A stretch of 64,000 nucleotides of DNA from Lewinella sp041392765 (GCA_041392765.1 JAWKLL010000023.1:1-64000); one strand, 5' to 3'; counted from the stretch's first letter, positions 35,250 to 45,630 are shown. A program made the numbers and translations. The notes: generated by a model not told the origin, from the letters alone.

Positions 35250-35329
35250 GATCGTTGAGTTGGTACCGTAATACGGTGGTTATGAATAAAAAACCAAATG
35301 GTGATACGGCCAACCCAAGAGTGATCCAT

Positions 35330-35351
35330 CAAGTTTTTGTGCAAAAACTTG
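35330..35351. promoter_or_regulatory. perfect 22-base palindrome upstream of the porin
   Basis: CAAGTTTTTG-TG-CAAAAACTTG, 81 bases before the porin start. It is either an operator for a dimeric regulator or an mRNA leader hairpin. Confidence 0.5.
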
Positions 35352-35415
35352 ACCAAGTTACTCCGCTGCTGTACATTTACAGCCTGATTCAGGTAGCGGT
35401 TAGCCGTTATCTGTG

Positions 35416-35456
35416 GCCCCCAGAGGTGTTGCCGCACCTCGGGGGCTTTGTTTTTT
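35416..35456 (+). terminator. strong hairpin with T-run on the plus strand
   Basis: GCCCCCAGAGGTG-TTGCC-GCACCTCGGGGGC followed by TTTGTTTTTT. All neighbouring genes are on the minus strand, so no plus-strand gene is known to need it. It could end a small plus-strand RNA from 35255 on, or act as a leader structure for the minus-strand transcript between amt and the porin. Confidence 0.6.
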
Positions 35457-35498
35457 GGGGTTATATTCTGCGTAGTAGTGGGAGTATTATCCCGAACA

Positions 35499-36781
35499 TT
35501 ACTTAACAGAAGAATATTGAAAAGAAGAATCGTCCACGTTTAGTGCGTAGGCGTGCATATCATGTTCGCCCATATCTAGCCCCGTGCGTTCCTCCTCTTC
35601 GCTCACGCGGATGCCCATGGTTACTTTGAGGATGTACATCACTACGAAAGCGAAAACAAAGGTGAAAGCACCCACCGCCAAGACGCCGTAGAACTGTATC
35701 CACAGTTGCTGGAGGCTGGCCATTTTGCCGAATATGCCTACCGCCAACGTACCCCAAATACCACATACCAAGTGTACAGAAGTGGCACCCACAGGGTCAT
35801 CAATCTTGATGCGATCGAAAAAAGCTACTGAAACCGGAATGATAAAACCAGCGATCAAGCCAATCAGAATAGCAGAGGTAGGCCCCATCTGATCCGCACC
35901 GGCAGTGATACCTACCAAGCCACCCAACACCCCGTTGAGCACCATGGAAAGGTCGTGGGTTTTAAACATGAAGTAAGATAGGAAGAAAGCACCTACGGCA
36001 CCGGCTGCCGCGGCCAAAGCGGTTGTAACAAAGACCAAAGAAACCGCCACGGGGTCGGCACTCAGCACAGAACCGCCGTTGAAGCCAAACCAGCCAAACC
36101 ACAACAGGAATACACCTACTGCTGCCAGCGGCATGCTGTGGCCGGGGATGGGCTTGATGCGGCCATCCGGCAAGAACTTGCCTTTGCGAGGCCCTAGTAC
36201 CAACACGGCTGCTAAGGCCGCAAAACCACCCATAGCGTGTACAAGTGTGGATCCGGCGAAGTCATAAAAACCAGCCTCGTTGAGCCAGCCACCACCCCAT
36301 TTCCACATGCCCGTAATGGGGTATGAAAAAGAAACTAAGAGTACCGAAAAATAAGAAAAGCGTTGAGCTTGATCCGCTCCGCTACCGCACCCGATACGAT
36401 GGTGGCAGCCGTAGCAGCAAACATCCCCTGGAAGATAAAATCCGTCCAGTAGGTGTAGCCACCAGAGGCATATTCTATAGCACCGGCATCGCCCTCAGGC
36501 ATCGATAATCCAAAACCGGAAAAACCAAAGAAGCCACCTGCAAAATCGCTTCCGGGGTACATTAAATTGAAACCTATTAAAGCATACGTCAATAGGCCAA
36601 TAGAAACGATCATCGTGTTTTTGAAAAGAATGTTGACCACGTTCTTGCGCTGTACAAAACCAGCTTCCAGCGTGGCAAAACCTAAGTGCATGATGAATAC
36701 CAAACAGGTAGCCACCAGCATCCAGACGTTATTAGCTGTAAATAATCCTTGTTCCATATTGCTCCACATTATTGATACCAT
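35499..36781 (-). CDS. amt: ammonium transporter Amt (one frameshift)
   Basis: An ammonium channel of about 425 residues. The N-terminal part has 'NNVWMLVATCLVFIMHLGFATLEAGFVQRKNVVNILFKN' and ends 'GAVAERIKLNAFLIF'. The C-terminal part begins 'PITGMWKWGGGWL' and includes 'DFAGSTLVHAMGGFAALAAVLVLGPR', 'GWFGFNGGS' and 'DPVGATSVHLVCGIWGTLAVGIF'. Removing one T from a five-T run near 36350 joins them through 'SVLLVSFSYPITGM', the expected Amt sequence, so the break is almost certainly an indel. It follows the P-II gene and sits in a nitrogen assimilation cluster. P-II proteins plug Amt channels in well-studied bacteria. Confidence 0.93.
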
Positions 36782-36904
36782 GCATCAGGAAAAAACAACA
36801 CCCTACGGAAAACCCTTGGGGTTGCCATACTGCCCTTGCGCACAGGCTCTTGTTTGAAAGAATAAAAATGAAGGTATAACTTGGTTGTATTGGTGGAGGG
36901 GGGG

Positions 36905-37243
36905 CTAAATGGCTTCGGCACCAATTTCGTAGGTGCGTATCCTGACGACGTGTTCTAAATCCATGACGATGATTTTTCCGTCGCCGACTTCACCTGTGCG
37001 GCCTGCAGATACAATGGTATCTACGATTTCATCCACTTTCTCAGTGGAGCAAATAATGTCGATGCGCAGGCGAGCGATATAGTCCGAGTCGTACACGCTG
37101 CCGCGATACATGACTTTCTCGCCTTTTTGCAAACCAAATCCTTTCACTTCCATGAGGGTGAAAAAGTTGACACCTATACCGGCCAACGCATCACGCACCC
37201 GCTCGAAACGGGAAAGGCGTATGATAGCTTCGATCTTTTTCAT
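36905..37243 (-). CDS. P-II family nitrogen regulator
   Basis: About 112 residues from 'MKKIEAIIRLSRFERVRDALAGIGV'. The T-loop is 'GFGLQKGEKVMYRGSVYDSDYIARLRIDIIC', with Tyr in the position that is uridylylated in GlnB/GlnK, and the C-terminal signature is 'TGEVGDGKIIVMDLEHVVRIRTYEIG'. It senses 2-oxoglutarate and ATP/ADP and controls Amt and nitrogen metabolism. Linkage to amt suggests the GlnK role, but the symbol is not certain. It is the first gene of the nitrogen cluster, with a start at the fifth residue of the longest frame. It is intact. Confidence 0.93.
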   Translation of the reverse strand: MKKIEAIIRLSRFERVRDALAGIGVNFFTLMEVKGFGLQKGEKVMYRGSVYDSDYIARLRIDIICSTEKVDEIVDTIVSAGRTGEVGDGKIIVMDLEHVVRIRTYEIGAEAI

Positions 37244-37305
37244 TGGTTCATTCATTTTGAGGTTACTAGATAAATAACCAGAGCTCTAGTCGATACGGAA
37301 GATAG

Positions 37306-37474
37306 AGTATGTCTAAAATTTCCTCAATTGGCTTCAAGCGGCAAATATCGTCCTGCCCTGCGTTGATCCCGATAGCTATCGGGACGCCGATGCTTCCGGC
37401 ATCGACTGTGCTTTTCGCCTTGGTCAGAACAATTTTTGCTCACTTTCGCTCAACCAGGAAAATTCAGACATACT
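37306..37474. repeat. MITE-like element B, copy 3
   Basis: 169 bases with ends AGTATGTCTAAAATTTCCT and AGGAAAATTCAGACATACT, one internal CCCGATAGCTATCGGG palindrome and the GATGCTTCCGGCATCGACTGTGC block. The flanks are GATAG and CTTAG. Confidence 0.8.
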
Positions 37475-37606
37475 CTTAGCTCATGAGGCACGCCGGCTTT
37501 ACCCTATGCACTATTTCCCGTTTGTCTGCTGCAAATGTAGCAACAGCGGCCCTCCTCTTCCTAATCATTGTTTGCTACATTTCGTTAAACCCAATGAAGT
37601 TTTTTA

Positions 37607-37636
37607 TTGCATAAATAAATGATTGTCATAAATTTG
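37607..37636 (+). promoter_or_regulatory. Bacteroidota promoter
   Basis: TTG (37607-37609) and TAAATTTG (37629-37636) at 19-base spacing, 16 bases before the start of the gene at 37653. Confidence 0.7.
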
Positions 37637-37652
37637 TGCTTTAACAATAATT

Positions 37653-39160
37653 ATGTCAGAGAACAATAAAGACCCCCTTTTTAGGCTAATAAAATCATTG
37701 AGTAGTGCTGAAAAAAGGCATTTCAGGCTATACGCCAACCGCACCAACTTAGCGGGGGAGAAGAAATTTGTGCAACTTTTCGACCTTATCGACAAGCAAA
37801 CGAATTACGATGAAGACTTGCTCATCAAGAAAATGCCGGGCACCCAGACCAAAGGCCAATTATTCAATACCAAACGGCATCTTTATGGCGAATTGCTCAC
37901 CAGTCTGCGGCTCATTTACATCAACAAGCAAATTGATATTGAAATAAGAGAGCAAATCGACTTTGCCCGAATCCTGTACAGCAAGGGTATGTATATGGAG
38001 GGGCTTAGGATATTGGAACGCATCAAAGGCGTAGCCGTGGAACACCACAGGACATACTCCATTTGGAAATTGTGGAGTTCCAAAAACTGATCGAATCGCG
38101 CCATATCACCCGTTCCCGGCAGGTGGAAAACAAAATGGATAGCTTGCTGGAAGAATCGCGCATACGCAGCCGTGTCACCCAAACAGCCAGCGAAATGGTC
38201 AACCTCAGCATCCGCATACACGGATACTATATCGATCATGGCTTTGCTTACACCCCGGAACAAGTCAGTAACCTACAAAAGGCGTGGCGCAAAATGCAGC
38301 CCGAGCAGCAAAGCAACCCACATTCAGAAACCTTTTTCGAGCGCACCCACCGCTACCAAGCATTCTTGTGGTATCGCTATATTCAGTTGATTTCCATGGA
38401 GCATTGGCACACGCGATGGAATGGTGACGCTCTTCCGGCTCAATAAGCCTATGCAAATCAAAGACCCTGACCTGTATATGCGCAGCCTCTACTACCTGAA
38501 TGTCATGCTGTTTATGACGGATAATGCCCCCGATTTGAAAAAATATTTGGATCGAATGAAGCAATACATCAGCAGACATGGCAGCAATCTCAACCCCAAT
38601 AGCCAACACATTAGCTTCGTTTACTACCAACTGAGCCGGTTCAATTATTGCTTTTTGACGAAAGATTTTACAACTGCCTACCAGCTTATTGCCGAGGTAA
38701 AGCAAGCATTACCCATCCATGAACCACTGATGGACAACCACCGCCTCATGCTCTTTTACTACAAATTTGCCATAGCTGCCTTCCAATGCAATCAATGGGA
38801 CGAAGCTTTGGGGCACCTACACCCTATCCTGTACAAAGGGAGAAAGCACTACAAAAAGGTATGGATATCAATGCGCGACTATTAGAACTGCTTTGCTTGT
38901 ACGAAACAAAAAAGCAATACGACCGCATGAGCTATCGGCTCATCTCCTTTGGGCGCAGCGTAGTAAAAAGCCACGAGGCCAGTCCGCTGCAACTTAAAAC
39001 GCACAAAATGCTGCGTGCGCTTTTACAATTGCACCCCAACGAAGACAAACACTTTTTCAGGCAGTACACCAACGCATACAAGGAAATGTTGGGCGAACCA
39101 AGGGAACGCTTATTCTTGAAATATTTGGATGTGCTGGGTTGGCTGGAAAGTAAAAGTTAA
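37653..39160 (+). pseudogene. conserved helical protein of unknown function, frameshifted
   Basis: About 500 residues when joined. It opens 'MSENNKDPLFRLIKSLSSAEKRHFRLYANRTNLAGEKKFVQLFDLIDKQ', a start I associate with uncharacterised Bacteroidota proteins. It then has 'KRHLYGELLTSLRLIYINKQIDIEIREQIDFARILYSKGMYMEGLRIL', whose helix pairs suggest TPR-like repeats. Breaks occur near 38060, 38425 and 38850; after the last it continues 'GMDINARLLELLCLYETKKQYDRMSYRLISF' to 'LKYLDVLGWLESKS'. There is no signal peptide or enzyme motif. It has its own good promoter. I cannot assign a function. Confidence 0.65.
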
Positions 39161-39239
39161 GCATTTGCATAACTCCACTCATTGGCTATTCCGGCTGAGC
39201 CGAAATAACCAACGAGGATGTACAAACAATTCTATCGAA

Positions 39240-39845
39240 TTACAAACTATAACTAGCACCTACTGATGAGAAAGGGATACACCCCTGGTAAGGCCCGGGT
39301 ACCGGGTCATAAACCAATACTTCCGTAGCCACTTTAGCGGAAGAAAAATACCCACCAATGGCCATGCTCTTCACCGACAACCACCAAGGAAAACGAGCAG
39401 TCGCTTCCTCCGCGCTTATATCCAATTCAAGTAATGCCTCTGCTTCGGTTTTGGCGGTCTTGTCCAATTCGTTCAACAAAGACAATTGTGTATCGGCATC
39501 CAATTCGTGATACGCCTTTCCCTGCGCCGTTTGCACGCTTGCCAACCACTCATTCATCCCTTTTCTGATGCGTTCCTGATCTTCTGGCAGGGAGTAAACC
39601 GACAGTAGCAAGTCTATAAACTGGGGCACTCCTACCTCCACCGCACCGGGCGTTTTGGTGGCGGGTAGCATGGTATCAATCATAGCTGAAAGGTTCTGCC
39701 AAGCATCACCGGTAAAAAAAGCGGGGTTGAAGTCGGGTGCTTTAGGCTCGGCCTTACAACCACTGAGTAATGCACTTCCCAAGGGGGCTGCCACGGCATA
39801 TCCCGTCAGGTAAGCGGTATATTTGAGAATGGTTCTGCGATCCAT
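39240..39845 (-). CDS. gluconate 2-dehydrogenase subunit 3-like protein
   Basis: 201 residues. It begins 'MDRRTILKYTAYLTGYAVAAPLGSALLSGC', a Tat-like or lipoprotein leader, then 'FTGDAWQNLSAMIDTMLPATKTPGAVEVGVPQFIDLLL', the typical subunit-3 domain. It ends with 'GGYFSSAKVATEVLVYDPVPGPYQGCIPF'. In known enzymes this small subunit accompanies a GMC flavoprotein, here encoded immediately upstream with a 10-base gap. Substrate and electron acceptor are not determined. It is intact. Confidence 0.88.
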   Translation of the reverse strand: MDRRTILKYTAYLTGYAVAAPLGSALLSGCKAEPKAPDFNPAFFTGDAWQNLSAMIDTMLPATKTPGAVEVGVPQFIDLLLSVYSLPEDQERIRKGMNEWLASVQTAQGKAYHELDADTQLSLLNELDKTAKTEAEALLELDISAEEATARFPWWLSVKSMAIGGYFSSAKVATEVLVYDPVPGPYQGCIPFSSVGASYSL

Positions 39846-39855
39846 AGCTGTGTTT

Positions 39856-41578
39856 TTAGAGGTTCATTTTTTTCAATTCGTTCACGGCGTAGTCTGCGGC
39901 TCTGGCAGTCAAAGCCATGTAGGTAAGCGAGGGATTCTGGCAGCCAGCAGAAGTCATCGCAGCGCCATCCGTGACAAACACATTGGGTGCATCCCACACT
40001 TGATTCCACTGGTTCAGTACACCCTCCTTAGCAGTACGGCTCATGCGAGCTGTTCCCATTTCATGGATACCGTCAGCCTTAGTATAACCAGCGTCAAAAA
40101 TTGACACATCCTTAAACCCAGCCGCTTCAAGCATTTCTGCGGCAGCCTCCCCATATCCTTGCGCATCGCCATTTCGTTGGCTTTAAACTCCGCATCGATG
40201 GTAAGGGTAGGCAGTCCGTGAATATCTTTGACATCCTGATTGATGAATACCCGGTTATCGGCATAAGGCAAACACTCTCCGAAACCGTTGATGCCCAATG
40301 TCAAAGGCCGGGCTGTGTCAAAGCATCCTTGAAACTACCCCCGAGTGCTTAGCCTCCATTTCCGACACACCTCTCATCCAGTTCTCTCTACTGGCCTACC
40401 TTGGTAGCCGTAGCCCCGGATGAAGTCGCTGCGTTTGCTAGCCTCATCTAAGTTCCTAAACCGAGGTACATAGATACCATTAGGCGGCGACCTTTGTAAT
40501 ACATATCTTCAAATCCATCCCAACGTCCTTCCGCACCTACACGGAAGTGGTGATCCATCAGATAGCGACCTAAATGGCCACTATTGCCACCTAACCCATT
40601 GGGGTGCTCTGGGGTTTGGGTATTCATCAAAATAAACGTGCTACCCAAAGCCGAAGCGCAAAGGAAGATGACTTTGGCAAAAAACTCGTGGGTTTCCCCT
40701 GTTTGCCCATCAATGATTCTTACGCCCGTAGCCTTGCCCGATTCTTTATCATAAATGAGTGAATGCACTACGGAGTGAGGCCGCAAAGTCCATATTACCC
40801 GTGGCATAGGCGGCTGGCAACGTGGAGGCATTGCTACTAAAATAGGCACCATAAGGGCAACCTCTCATACAGCGGTTGCGCGACTGACACTGCCCACGAT
40901 TGCCGTGTACTTCGGGGTTGGGTTGGGTAAGGTGCGCTGTTCGTCCCATCGTCACTACCCTACCTGCAAACTTTTCTGCTACCGATTTGCGGAATTCTTC
41001 TCCACGCAGTTCATCTCCATAGGAGGCAGGAACTTACCGTCTGCTAGGTGTGGTAAGCCTTCCGCTTGCCCGCTGATGCCGGCAAAGGTTTCTACATAAT
41101 CATACCAAGGTGCTAAATCCGCATAGCGGATAGGCCAGTCTGTGCCGTGTCCGTCCTTCAGGTTGGCGGTAAAATCCAGATCGCTCAAGCGATAACTTTG
41201 CCGTCCCCACATCAACGAACGCCCCCCTACATGGTAGCCCCTCATCCAATCAAAACGCTTGATTTCTGAATACGGATGCTCGTCATCTTTTACAAAATGA
41301 TGTTTGTGGGACTGCTGTACCGTATAGCCCGTACGGTTTTGTTTGAAGTAGTGCTTTTCCACTTCTTCCGCTGGTACGGCTTCCCCTGCCTCATAATCCC
41401 AGGGGTCATTGTTGGCGGTGGGGTAATCCCCGTGTTTGATGTCGCGACCACGTTCTAGTACCAAGGTTTTCAATCCCTTTTCGCTCAGTTCTTTGGCGGC
41501 CCAGCCACCACTGATGCCAGAACCTACCACGATTGCATCGTAAGTGACTTCTGCACTTCCTTGAGAGTTAAAAAACAT
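39856..41578 (-). pseudogene. GMC family oxidoreductase, several frameshifts
   Basis: A flavin-dependent sugar/alcohol dehydrogenase of about 570 residues when joined. The N-terminus has 'YDAIVVGSGISGGWAAKELSEKGLKTLVLERG' (FAD-binding GxGxxG) and 'RGYHVGGRSLMWGRQSYRLS'. The middle shows 'RGCPYGAYFSSNASTLPAA', 'AKVIFLCASALGSTFILMNTQ' and 'GHLGRYLMDHHFRVGAEG'. The C-terminus shows 'HEMGTARMSRTAKEGVLNQWNQVWDAPNVFVTDGAAMTSAGCQNPSLTYMALTARAA', which includes the active-site histidine region and the NPT-like motif. Breaks lie near 40975, 40840, 40440, 40310 and 40135. It partners the subunit-3 gene downstream. Confidence 0.88.
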
Positions 41579-41828
41579 AGTTATATCAATTGATTATTAT
41601 AGAAGTTAATTTTACAACTCGGAGCTTCGCTCTTTCATTAATTCCGCTACAGCGGCAAGGTATAAAATTAACTGTGTATTTTTGACGCAATGAGGAAAAA
41701 AATAAATTCCAGCCTTCTTAAATTGATGCGAATGCCTAAAAATTTTAGCTAACTTTGTGTTGAATACAATCCCAATTACTAAATAGAAAGCTACGCCCCA
41801 ATAAAAAAAAACGTTGTAAATCCATATC

Positions 41829-42908
41829 ATGAGCTTTCTATCTACTTTAAAAAAACCTTTGGGCATATTGTCCATTTGGGTGTGTAGTGCTGCTTTGATG
41901 GCACAGACTGAATCGCCCTTTCTGGCAACGAATCAAGCGACCCTTACCGTGGGGCACACCTCCGCTTCCTTTACCGCTGCTTACCCGTCAGGTAATAGCC
42001 TTTTTTTACTTACTAACAAGAATGGATGCTGGCAAGTCCCCCTCACTGGAGATGCCTCTAACCAGCTTATAGAACCAACCGATCGGCGGGAACGCTACAC
42101 TCATTTTGCCCATATAAACGGCGAACTATTCGTACTTCACAACTACCAAGAACTCGTTTGTATTTCCGATAATCAGACCGAACCAATCGTTTTCACAACA
42201 CCTTATTTTGCAAAAACCGTCACGCCTACAACTTTTTTACTAGGTACTAACAAAGTAATCTACATAGGTACCGAAAAAGATGGACTCTTCAAATTCGTAC
42301 CCGACCAAGATGGCCATTACCTGAGTGTTCCCACGCGGTTCTCTACCGCTGGTGACATGTTGCCCTCTAATCTGATCCATACGCTATGGGAAGATACGCA
42401 TGGCGTACTTTGGATAGGAACAGCCAAAGGCTTATGCGCGATGCAAGGGGAGCAGATCTATAATTTAGCCCAACCCGCCAAGATTGACAGAAGTTGGTGG
42501 AAAAAACTTTGGCAGCCTTCTCCTGCGCCCCCCCGTGTAGATCAGCCCATTTTAGCCATTACCAATTGGGGAAATAGTTTAATTCTGGCTACTCCGAATG
42601 CACTGCTAAAAATCAGCAACCAACCCGATGCACTCAACGCCGTTTATTCTTTTCCTTTGCCTACTTCGTCAAACCCTGCCCCTTCCGAAACTCACCAAGC
42701 ACCTTTGCTGATCACTGATATTAACAACAATATTTGGGTGGGTAGTGAATCCTTATCTGTTTTCAATCCAGCTACTGGTGAAATACAAACCTACGGCAGA
42801 GCAGCCAACTTAAAAGGCTCCCCCATCACTTGCCTGTTGGAAGATGTGGAACGAGAAACCATCTGGATAGGTGTAGCCAAGAACGGGCTATACCAGCTTG
42901 CTTATTGA
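41829..42908 (+). CDS. secreted propeller protein (two-component-type repeats)
   Basis: 359 residues. There is a signal peptide ('LGILSIWVCSAALMAQ'), then beta-propeller blades, the clearest being 'LIHTLWEDTHGVLWIGTAKGLCAMQGEQIYNL', 'LLITDINNNIWVGSESLSVFNPATGEI' and 'ITCLLEDVERETIWIGVAKNGLYQLAY'. The W-[IV]-G pattern is that of Reg_prop repeats. It has no kinase or other domain. It is divergent from the GMC oxidoreductase and tail-to-tail with the nucleotidyltransferase. It is intact; the ligand is unknown. Confidence 0.75.
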   Translation: MSFLSTLKKPLGILSIWVCSAALMAQTESPFLATNQATLTVGHTSASFTAAYPSGNSLFLLTNKNGCWQVPLTGDASNQLIEPTDRRERYTHFAHINGELFVLHNYQELVCISDNQTEPIVFTTPYFAKTVTPTTFLLGTNKVIYIGTEKDGLFKFVPDQDGHYLSVPTRFSTAGDMLPSNLIHTLWEDTHGVLWIGTAKGLCAMQGEQIYNLAQPAKIDRSWWKKLWQPSPAPPRVDQPILAITNWGNSLILATPNALLKISNQPDALNAVYSFPLPTSSNPAPSETHQAPLLITDINNNIWVGSESLSVFNPATGEIQTYGRAANLKGSPITCLLEDVERETIWIGVAKNGLYQLAY

Positions 42909-42934
42909 TGACACATCACCCCCAATCTGAGCTA

Positions 42935-43838
42935 TTATTCTGCCCACAATTCACGGGGGTAAACGCCTTGTTCTAGCAATGCGTGGAAGGCTTCTACTAC
43001 CATGGGCTTATCTTCTTGGTAGGTCACACCATACCAGCGATCGTTGGACGTGAGTACGCTAAATTGTGCCTTACCCGCTTGAATCAACTCATCTACGACT
43101 TCGGGAATGAGGAACTCAGCCTTAGGCTGCCCTTTCGTTTCGTGTACGAACGCCTCGAACATCTGACGGGTGGTTTCAAAAATAGCAGGGTGAAAACCCC
43201 AGAAATTCATACTGACCACGCTATCCTCTGATAGTGGGCAAGCAGTGTCTCCTTCTAAATAGGATAACTCCCCTTCTCGGCGAGCTATTTTTAGGCGCTC
43301 TGTAACGCTTTCCAAGTATCCATCCGCCGTCACGGTTACGCCGCGATTGACGGTTCCGTGATCCGAAAGGGTGTTTTTTAATATGTAACCTACCATCGTA
43401 TGGTGGGTAGGCGTACAATCCTGCGTAAGAAATCGGTAGATAGTCTGGAAGGCATCATAACCGTAGTAGTCATCCGCATTAATGACTGCGAACGGCTCGT
43501 TTACCGCCGTAGCCGCCACCAGCATAGCATGAGCGGTTCTCTATGGTTTTTCCCGATACGACACATCGAACCCTTCCGGCACAAAACTGTCTTTCTCCTG
43601 AAATGTATGTTACCTCAATCTTATCGTCGAACTTACCTGAGAATTTTTCCCGAAAAGGGGCTTCTATATCTTTGCGTATGATAAAAACGACTTTTTCCAA
43701 ATCCTGCGCGAATGGCATCGCAATTGAGTATTCAATAATGTGGGTTCTTCATGGATACTTCCACTCGTCGATTTGTTTGAGGCCTCCGTAACGACTGCCC
43801 ATTCCAGCAGCCAAGATAGCTAACGTTGGTTTTTGCAC
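42935..43838 (-). pseudogene. sugar-phosphate nucleotidyltransferase-like protein, frameshifted
   Basis: About 300 residues when joined. From a GTG start: 'VQKPTLAILAAGMGSRYGGLKQID' (the nucleotide-binding G-x-G-x-R loop), then broken frames in which 'DAIRAGFGK', 'VVFIIRKDIEAPFREKF' and 'FVPEGFDVSYREKP'-like pieces can be read. The intact remainder has 'AVNEPFAVINADDYYGYDAFQTIYRFL' (metal-binding D-D), 'VGYILKNTLSDHGTVNRGV' and 'EGDTACPLSEDSVVSMNFWGFHPAIFE'. Two indels near 43700-43725 compensate each other, which favours sequencing error. The sugar is not determined. Confidence 0.8.
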
Positions 43839-43947
43839 TACGCTCCTGATTGATGACGAAAGATACGGCTTCATGTATTTTCGTCAGATGATTAATTCAA
43901 TGCCAAAATATCGTCATTTTTGGCAAGCCTTACGGCTTGTTGCAAAA

Positions 43948-44067
43948 GGGATAAGAAAAAATAGATCTAGAATTTGCCGCAAGAAATAGGGATGAATAAG
44001 CGGTTCATTTAAAGCGTTTTTTTATCCTATTTCTTTGACTATGAAAATTATGAATTTATTTTTTCCC
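43948..44067. repeat. inverted-repeat element E, copy 1
   Basis: 120 bases beginning GGGATAAGAAAAAATAGATC and ending GAATTTATTTTTTCCC. The internal GATGAATAAGCGGTTCATTT is the reverse complement of a stretch in copy 2 at 51100. 43839-44151 otherwise holds no gene. Confidence 0.7.
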
Positions 44068-44151
44068 ATACAAAGGTAGTAATATTTTGTATCCTCGCTT
44101 TCCAACTGAGCGGCAAAATAAGCAAAATAGGGCAAATCAGCAGTACTCTGC

Positions 44152-44761
44152 CTACCCCCAACCCGTACCATCCTCACTTAGCCGCCAATAATCGGCAATC
44201 AGATTCGCTTGTTGTTCCAAATTAAAACCCAGCAAGCAACTTGCCTGCGCCAGAGTAGCAACTTTTGGTGCCCCTCCATAGTTATATCCTTCCTTGCTAA
44301 ATTGTGCCCGCAACGCACGCGGTATGTAAACACTCCCATACGCTGAAACTGCCATATATGCACCATCGTGAATCAACAACGCATCGTGCATACGCCCCCA
44401 ACTGTTGATCGTATAAACCGACATAGCATATTTTCCACCGAGGCAATTTCAACCAAGTCTTCGTTCGTCGATCCTTACCCTTCATAATCAATTGATTGAC
44501 CAAAATAGGAACCAATAAGGCTCGTTCCTTCTCCGTCAACGGGCGACTGCCCCACTTGACCAGTCTATGATGGTTTCGTAACACTCTGGAATCGCCAAGA
44601 TGTCCATTAAAAAAATAGGGAAACCTGCCCACCAGTGCGCACCGAAGTAAGCAAAATTGCCGAAAAATGCCATAGCAATCGCCTTATCCGCTGTGGCAAG
44701 GCTTCCCAATAGTGGCGGCGCGAATGCCCACAGCAGCAAATTTCAGATGGATGTTCGGCAT
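44152..44761 (-). pseudogene. HExxH metallopeptidase-like ('Vgr-related'/DUF4157-like) protein, frameshifted
   Basis: Joining frames on the minus strand gives 'RPLTEKERALLVPIFGQSIDY', 'VRIDERRLG', then 'YTINSWGRMHDALLIH' and, with one base restored near 44355, 'EMVHIWQFQRMGSVYIPRAL'. That yields an HEMVH zinc-binding motif. The tail 'GFNLEQQANLIADYWRL' matches the 'EQQAEIV' element that follows HExxH in the proteins I recall as Vgr-related or DUF4157-like. The upstream part, from 44761, is too broken to read with confidence. It lies directly after queE on the same strand. The role is unknown; relatives are small putative metallopeptidases. Confidence 0.55.
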
Positions 44762-44765
44762 ACGG

Positions 44766-45413
44766 TCAATCTATACCCAGTATCTTATGTGTTTGTAAAC
44801 TCACTTCCAACGTGGGTGCTGCATACAATATGCCACACATTGCTGCACATAATCGTTTGGAGCGAAGGTATCCATCGGTTGCAGATAAAAATGTTCAAAT
44901 GCCAGCTCCAAAATATTCAGGTGAAAGCCCCGCCTGAGGGTACACCAATTTCAACTCCTTGTCCCGTCGTTTGCACTAGCGTTGTTCCCGCTTTGGGGCT
45001 TACACATATCCAATTCACAGCAGGCGGAACCGCTAAAGTGCCATTGGTTTCTACAGCTACCTCCAATCCCTGTTCATGAAATGCCCGGATCAGCGGTTCC
45101 GTCTAATTGCAGCATCGGCTCTCCCCCCGTACAGACCACATAAGGCATCCCCTTTGGGATGAAGGCCAAAAAGATTTCACCCGCACAGCTAGCTCATCTG
45201 CTGAAAAACACCCCCTGTTCTGCCCATCCGTTCCTCTGAAATCAGTATCACAAAACTGACAAATGGCCTTATGACGCTGGCTCTTCTCTTACCACTCCAC
45301 AGGTTGCAGCGCCAGCAAAGCGGCAAATACCGCTGGCCGTCCCGTTTGTGCCCCCTCCCCCTTGTAGGGTGTAAAAAATCTCCTTGACTTTGTATTGTTG
45401 CATCCCGCAAAAT
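44766..45413 (-). pseudogene. queE: 7-carboxy-7-deazaguanine synthase, frameshifted
   Basis: QueE is a radical-SAM enzyme making the 7-deazaguanine core of queuosine precursors. It starts 'MQQYKVKEIFYTLQG'; dropping one G from a five-G run near 45354 gives 'EGAQTGRPAVF', and then 'CNLWSGK' and 'KAICQFCDTDFRGTDGQN' carry the cluster cysteines. Later come 'VVCTGGEPMLQLD', 'LEVAVETNGTLAVPPAVNWICVSPKAGTTL' and 'YLQPMDTFAPNDYVQQCVAYC', ending 'PRWKLSLQTHKILGID'. The length of about 210 residues fits. At least five indels are needed, all motif-preserving. The other queuosine genes (queC, queD) are not in the window. Confidence 0.85.
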
Positions 45414-45630
45414 TGGCGACATACCTTAGATGCATGGAATCCCAAGACACATTAAAGGTGGTACTGATAATCTGGTCGAAATTTTCGACCGTTACATCAA
45501 GATTAATTATATCGCCTTGTATGACAATATCATCATGTATAGTAAATGATGGAACCGTCTGGGCGAATGCTGCTGAGGTAAGCAGCAAAAGCATTAAAAA
45601 ACCGCAGAGGCGGCAAATATTAGTACCCAT
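45414..45630 (-). pseudogene. truncated cohesin-like secreted protein fragment
   Basis: Starts 'MGTNICRLCGFLMLLLLTSAAFAQ', a clean signal peptide, followed by 'VPSFTIHDDIVIQGDIINLDVTVENFDQIISTTFNVSWDSMHLRYV'. This is the first half of a cohesin-like domain as found in T9SS proteins of this group. The frame then runs into the start of queE; a complete cohesin domain and a sorting tail are missing. It is either a 5' gene remnant left by a deletion or an assembly join. Confidence 0.6.
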
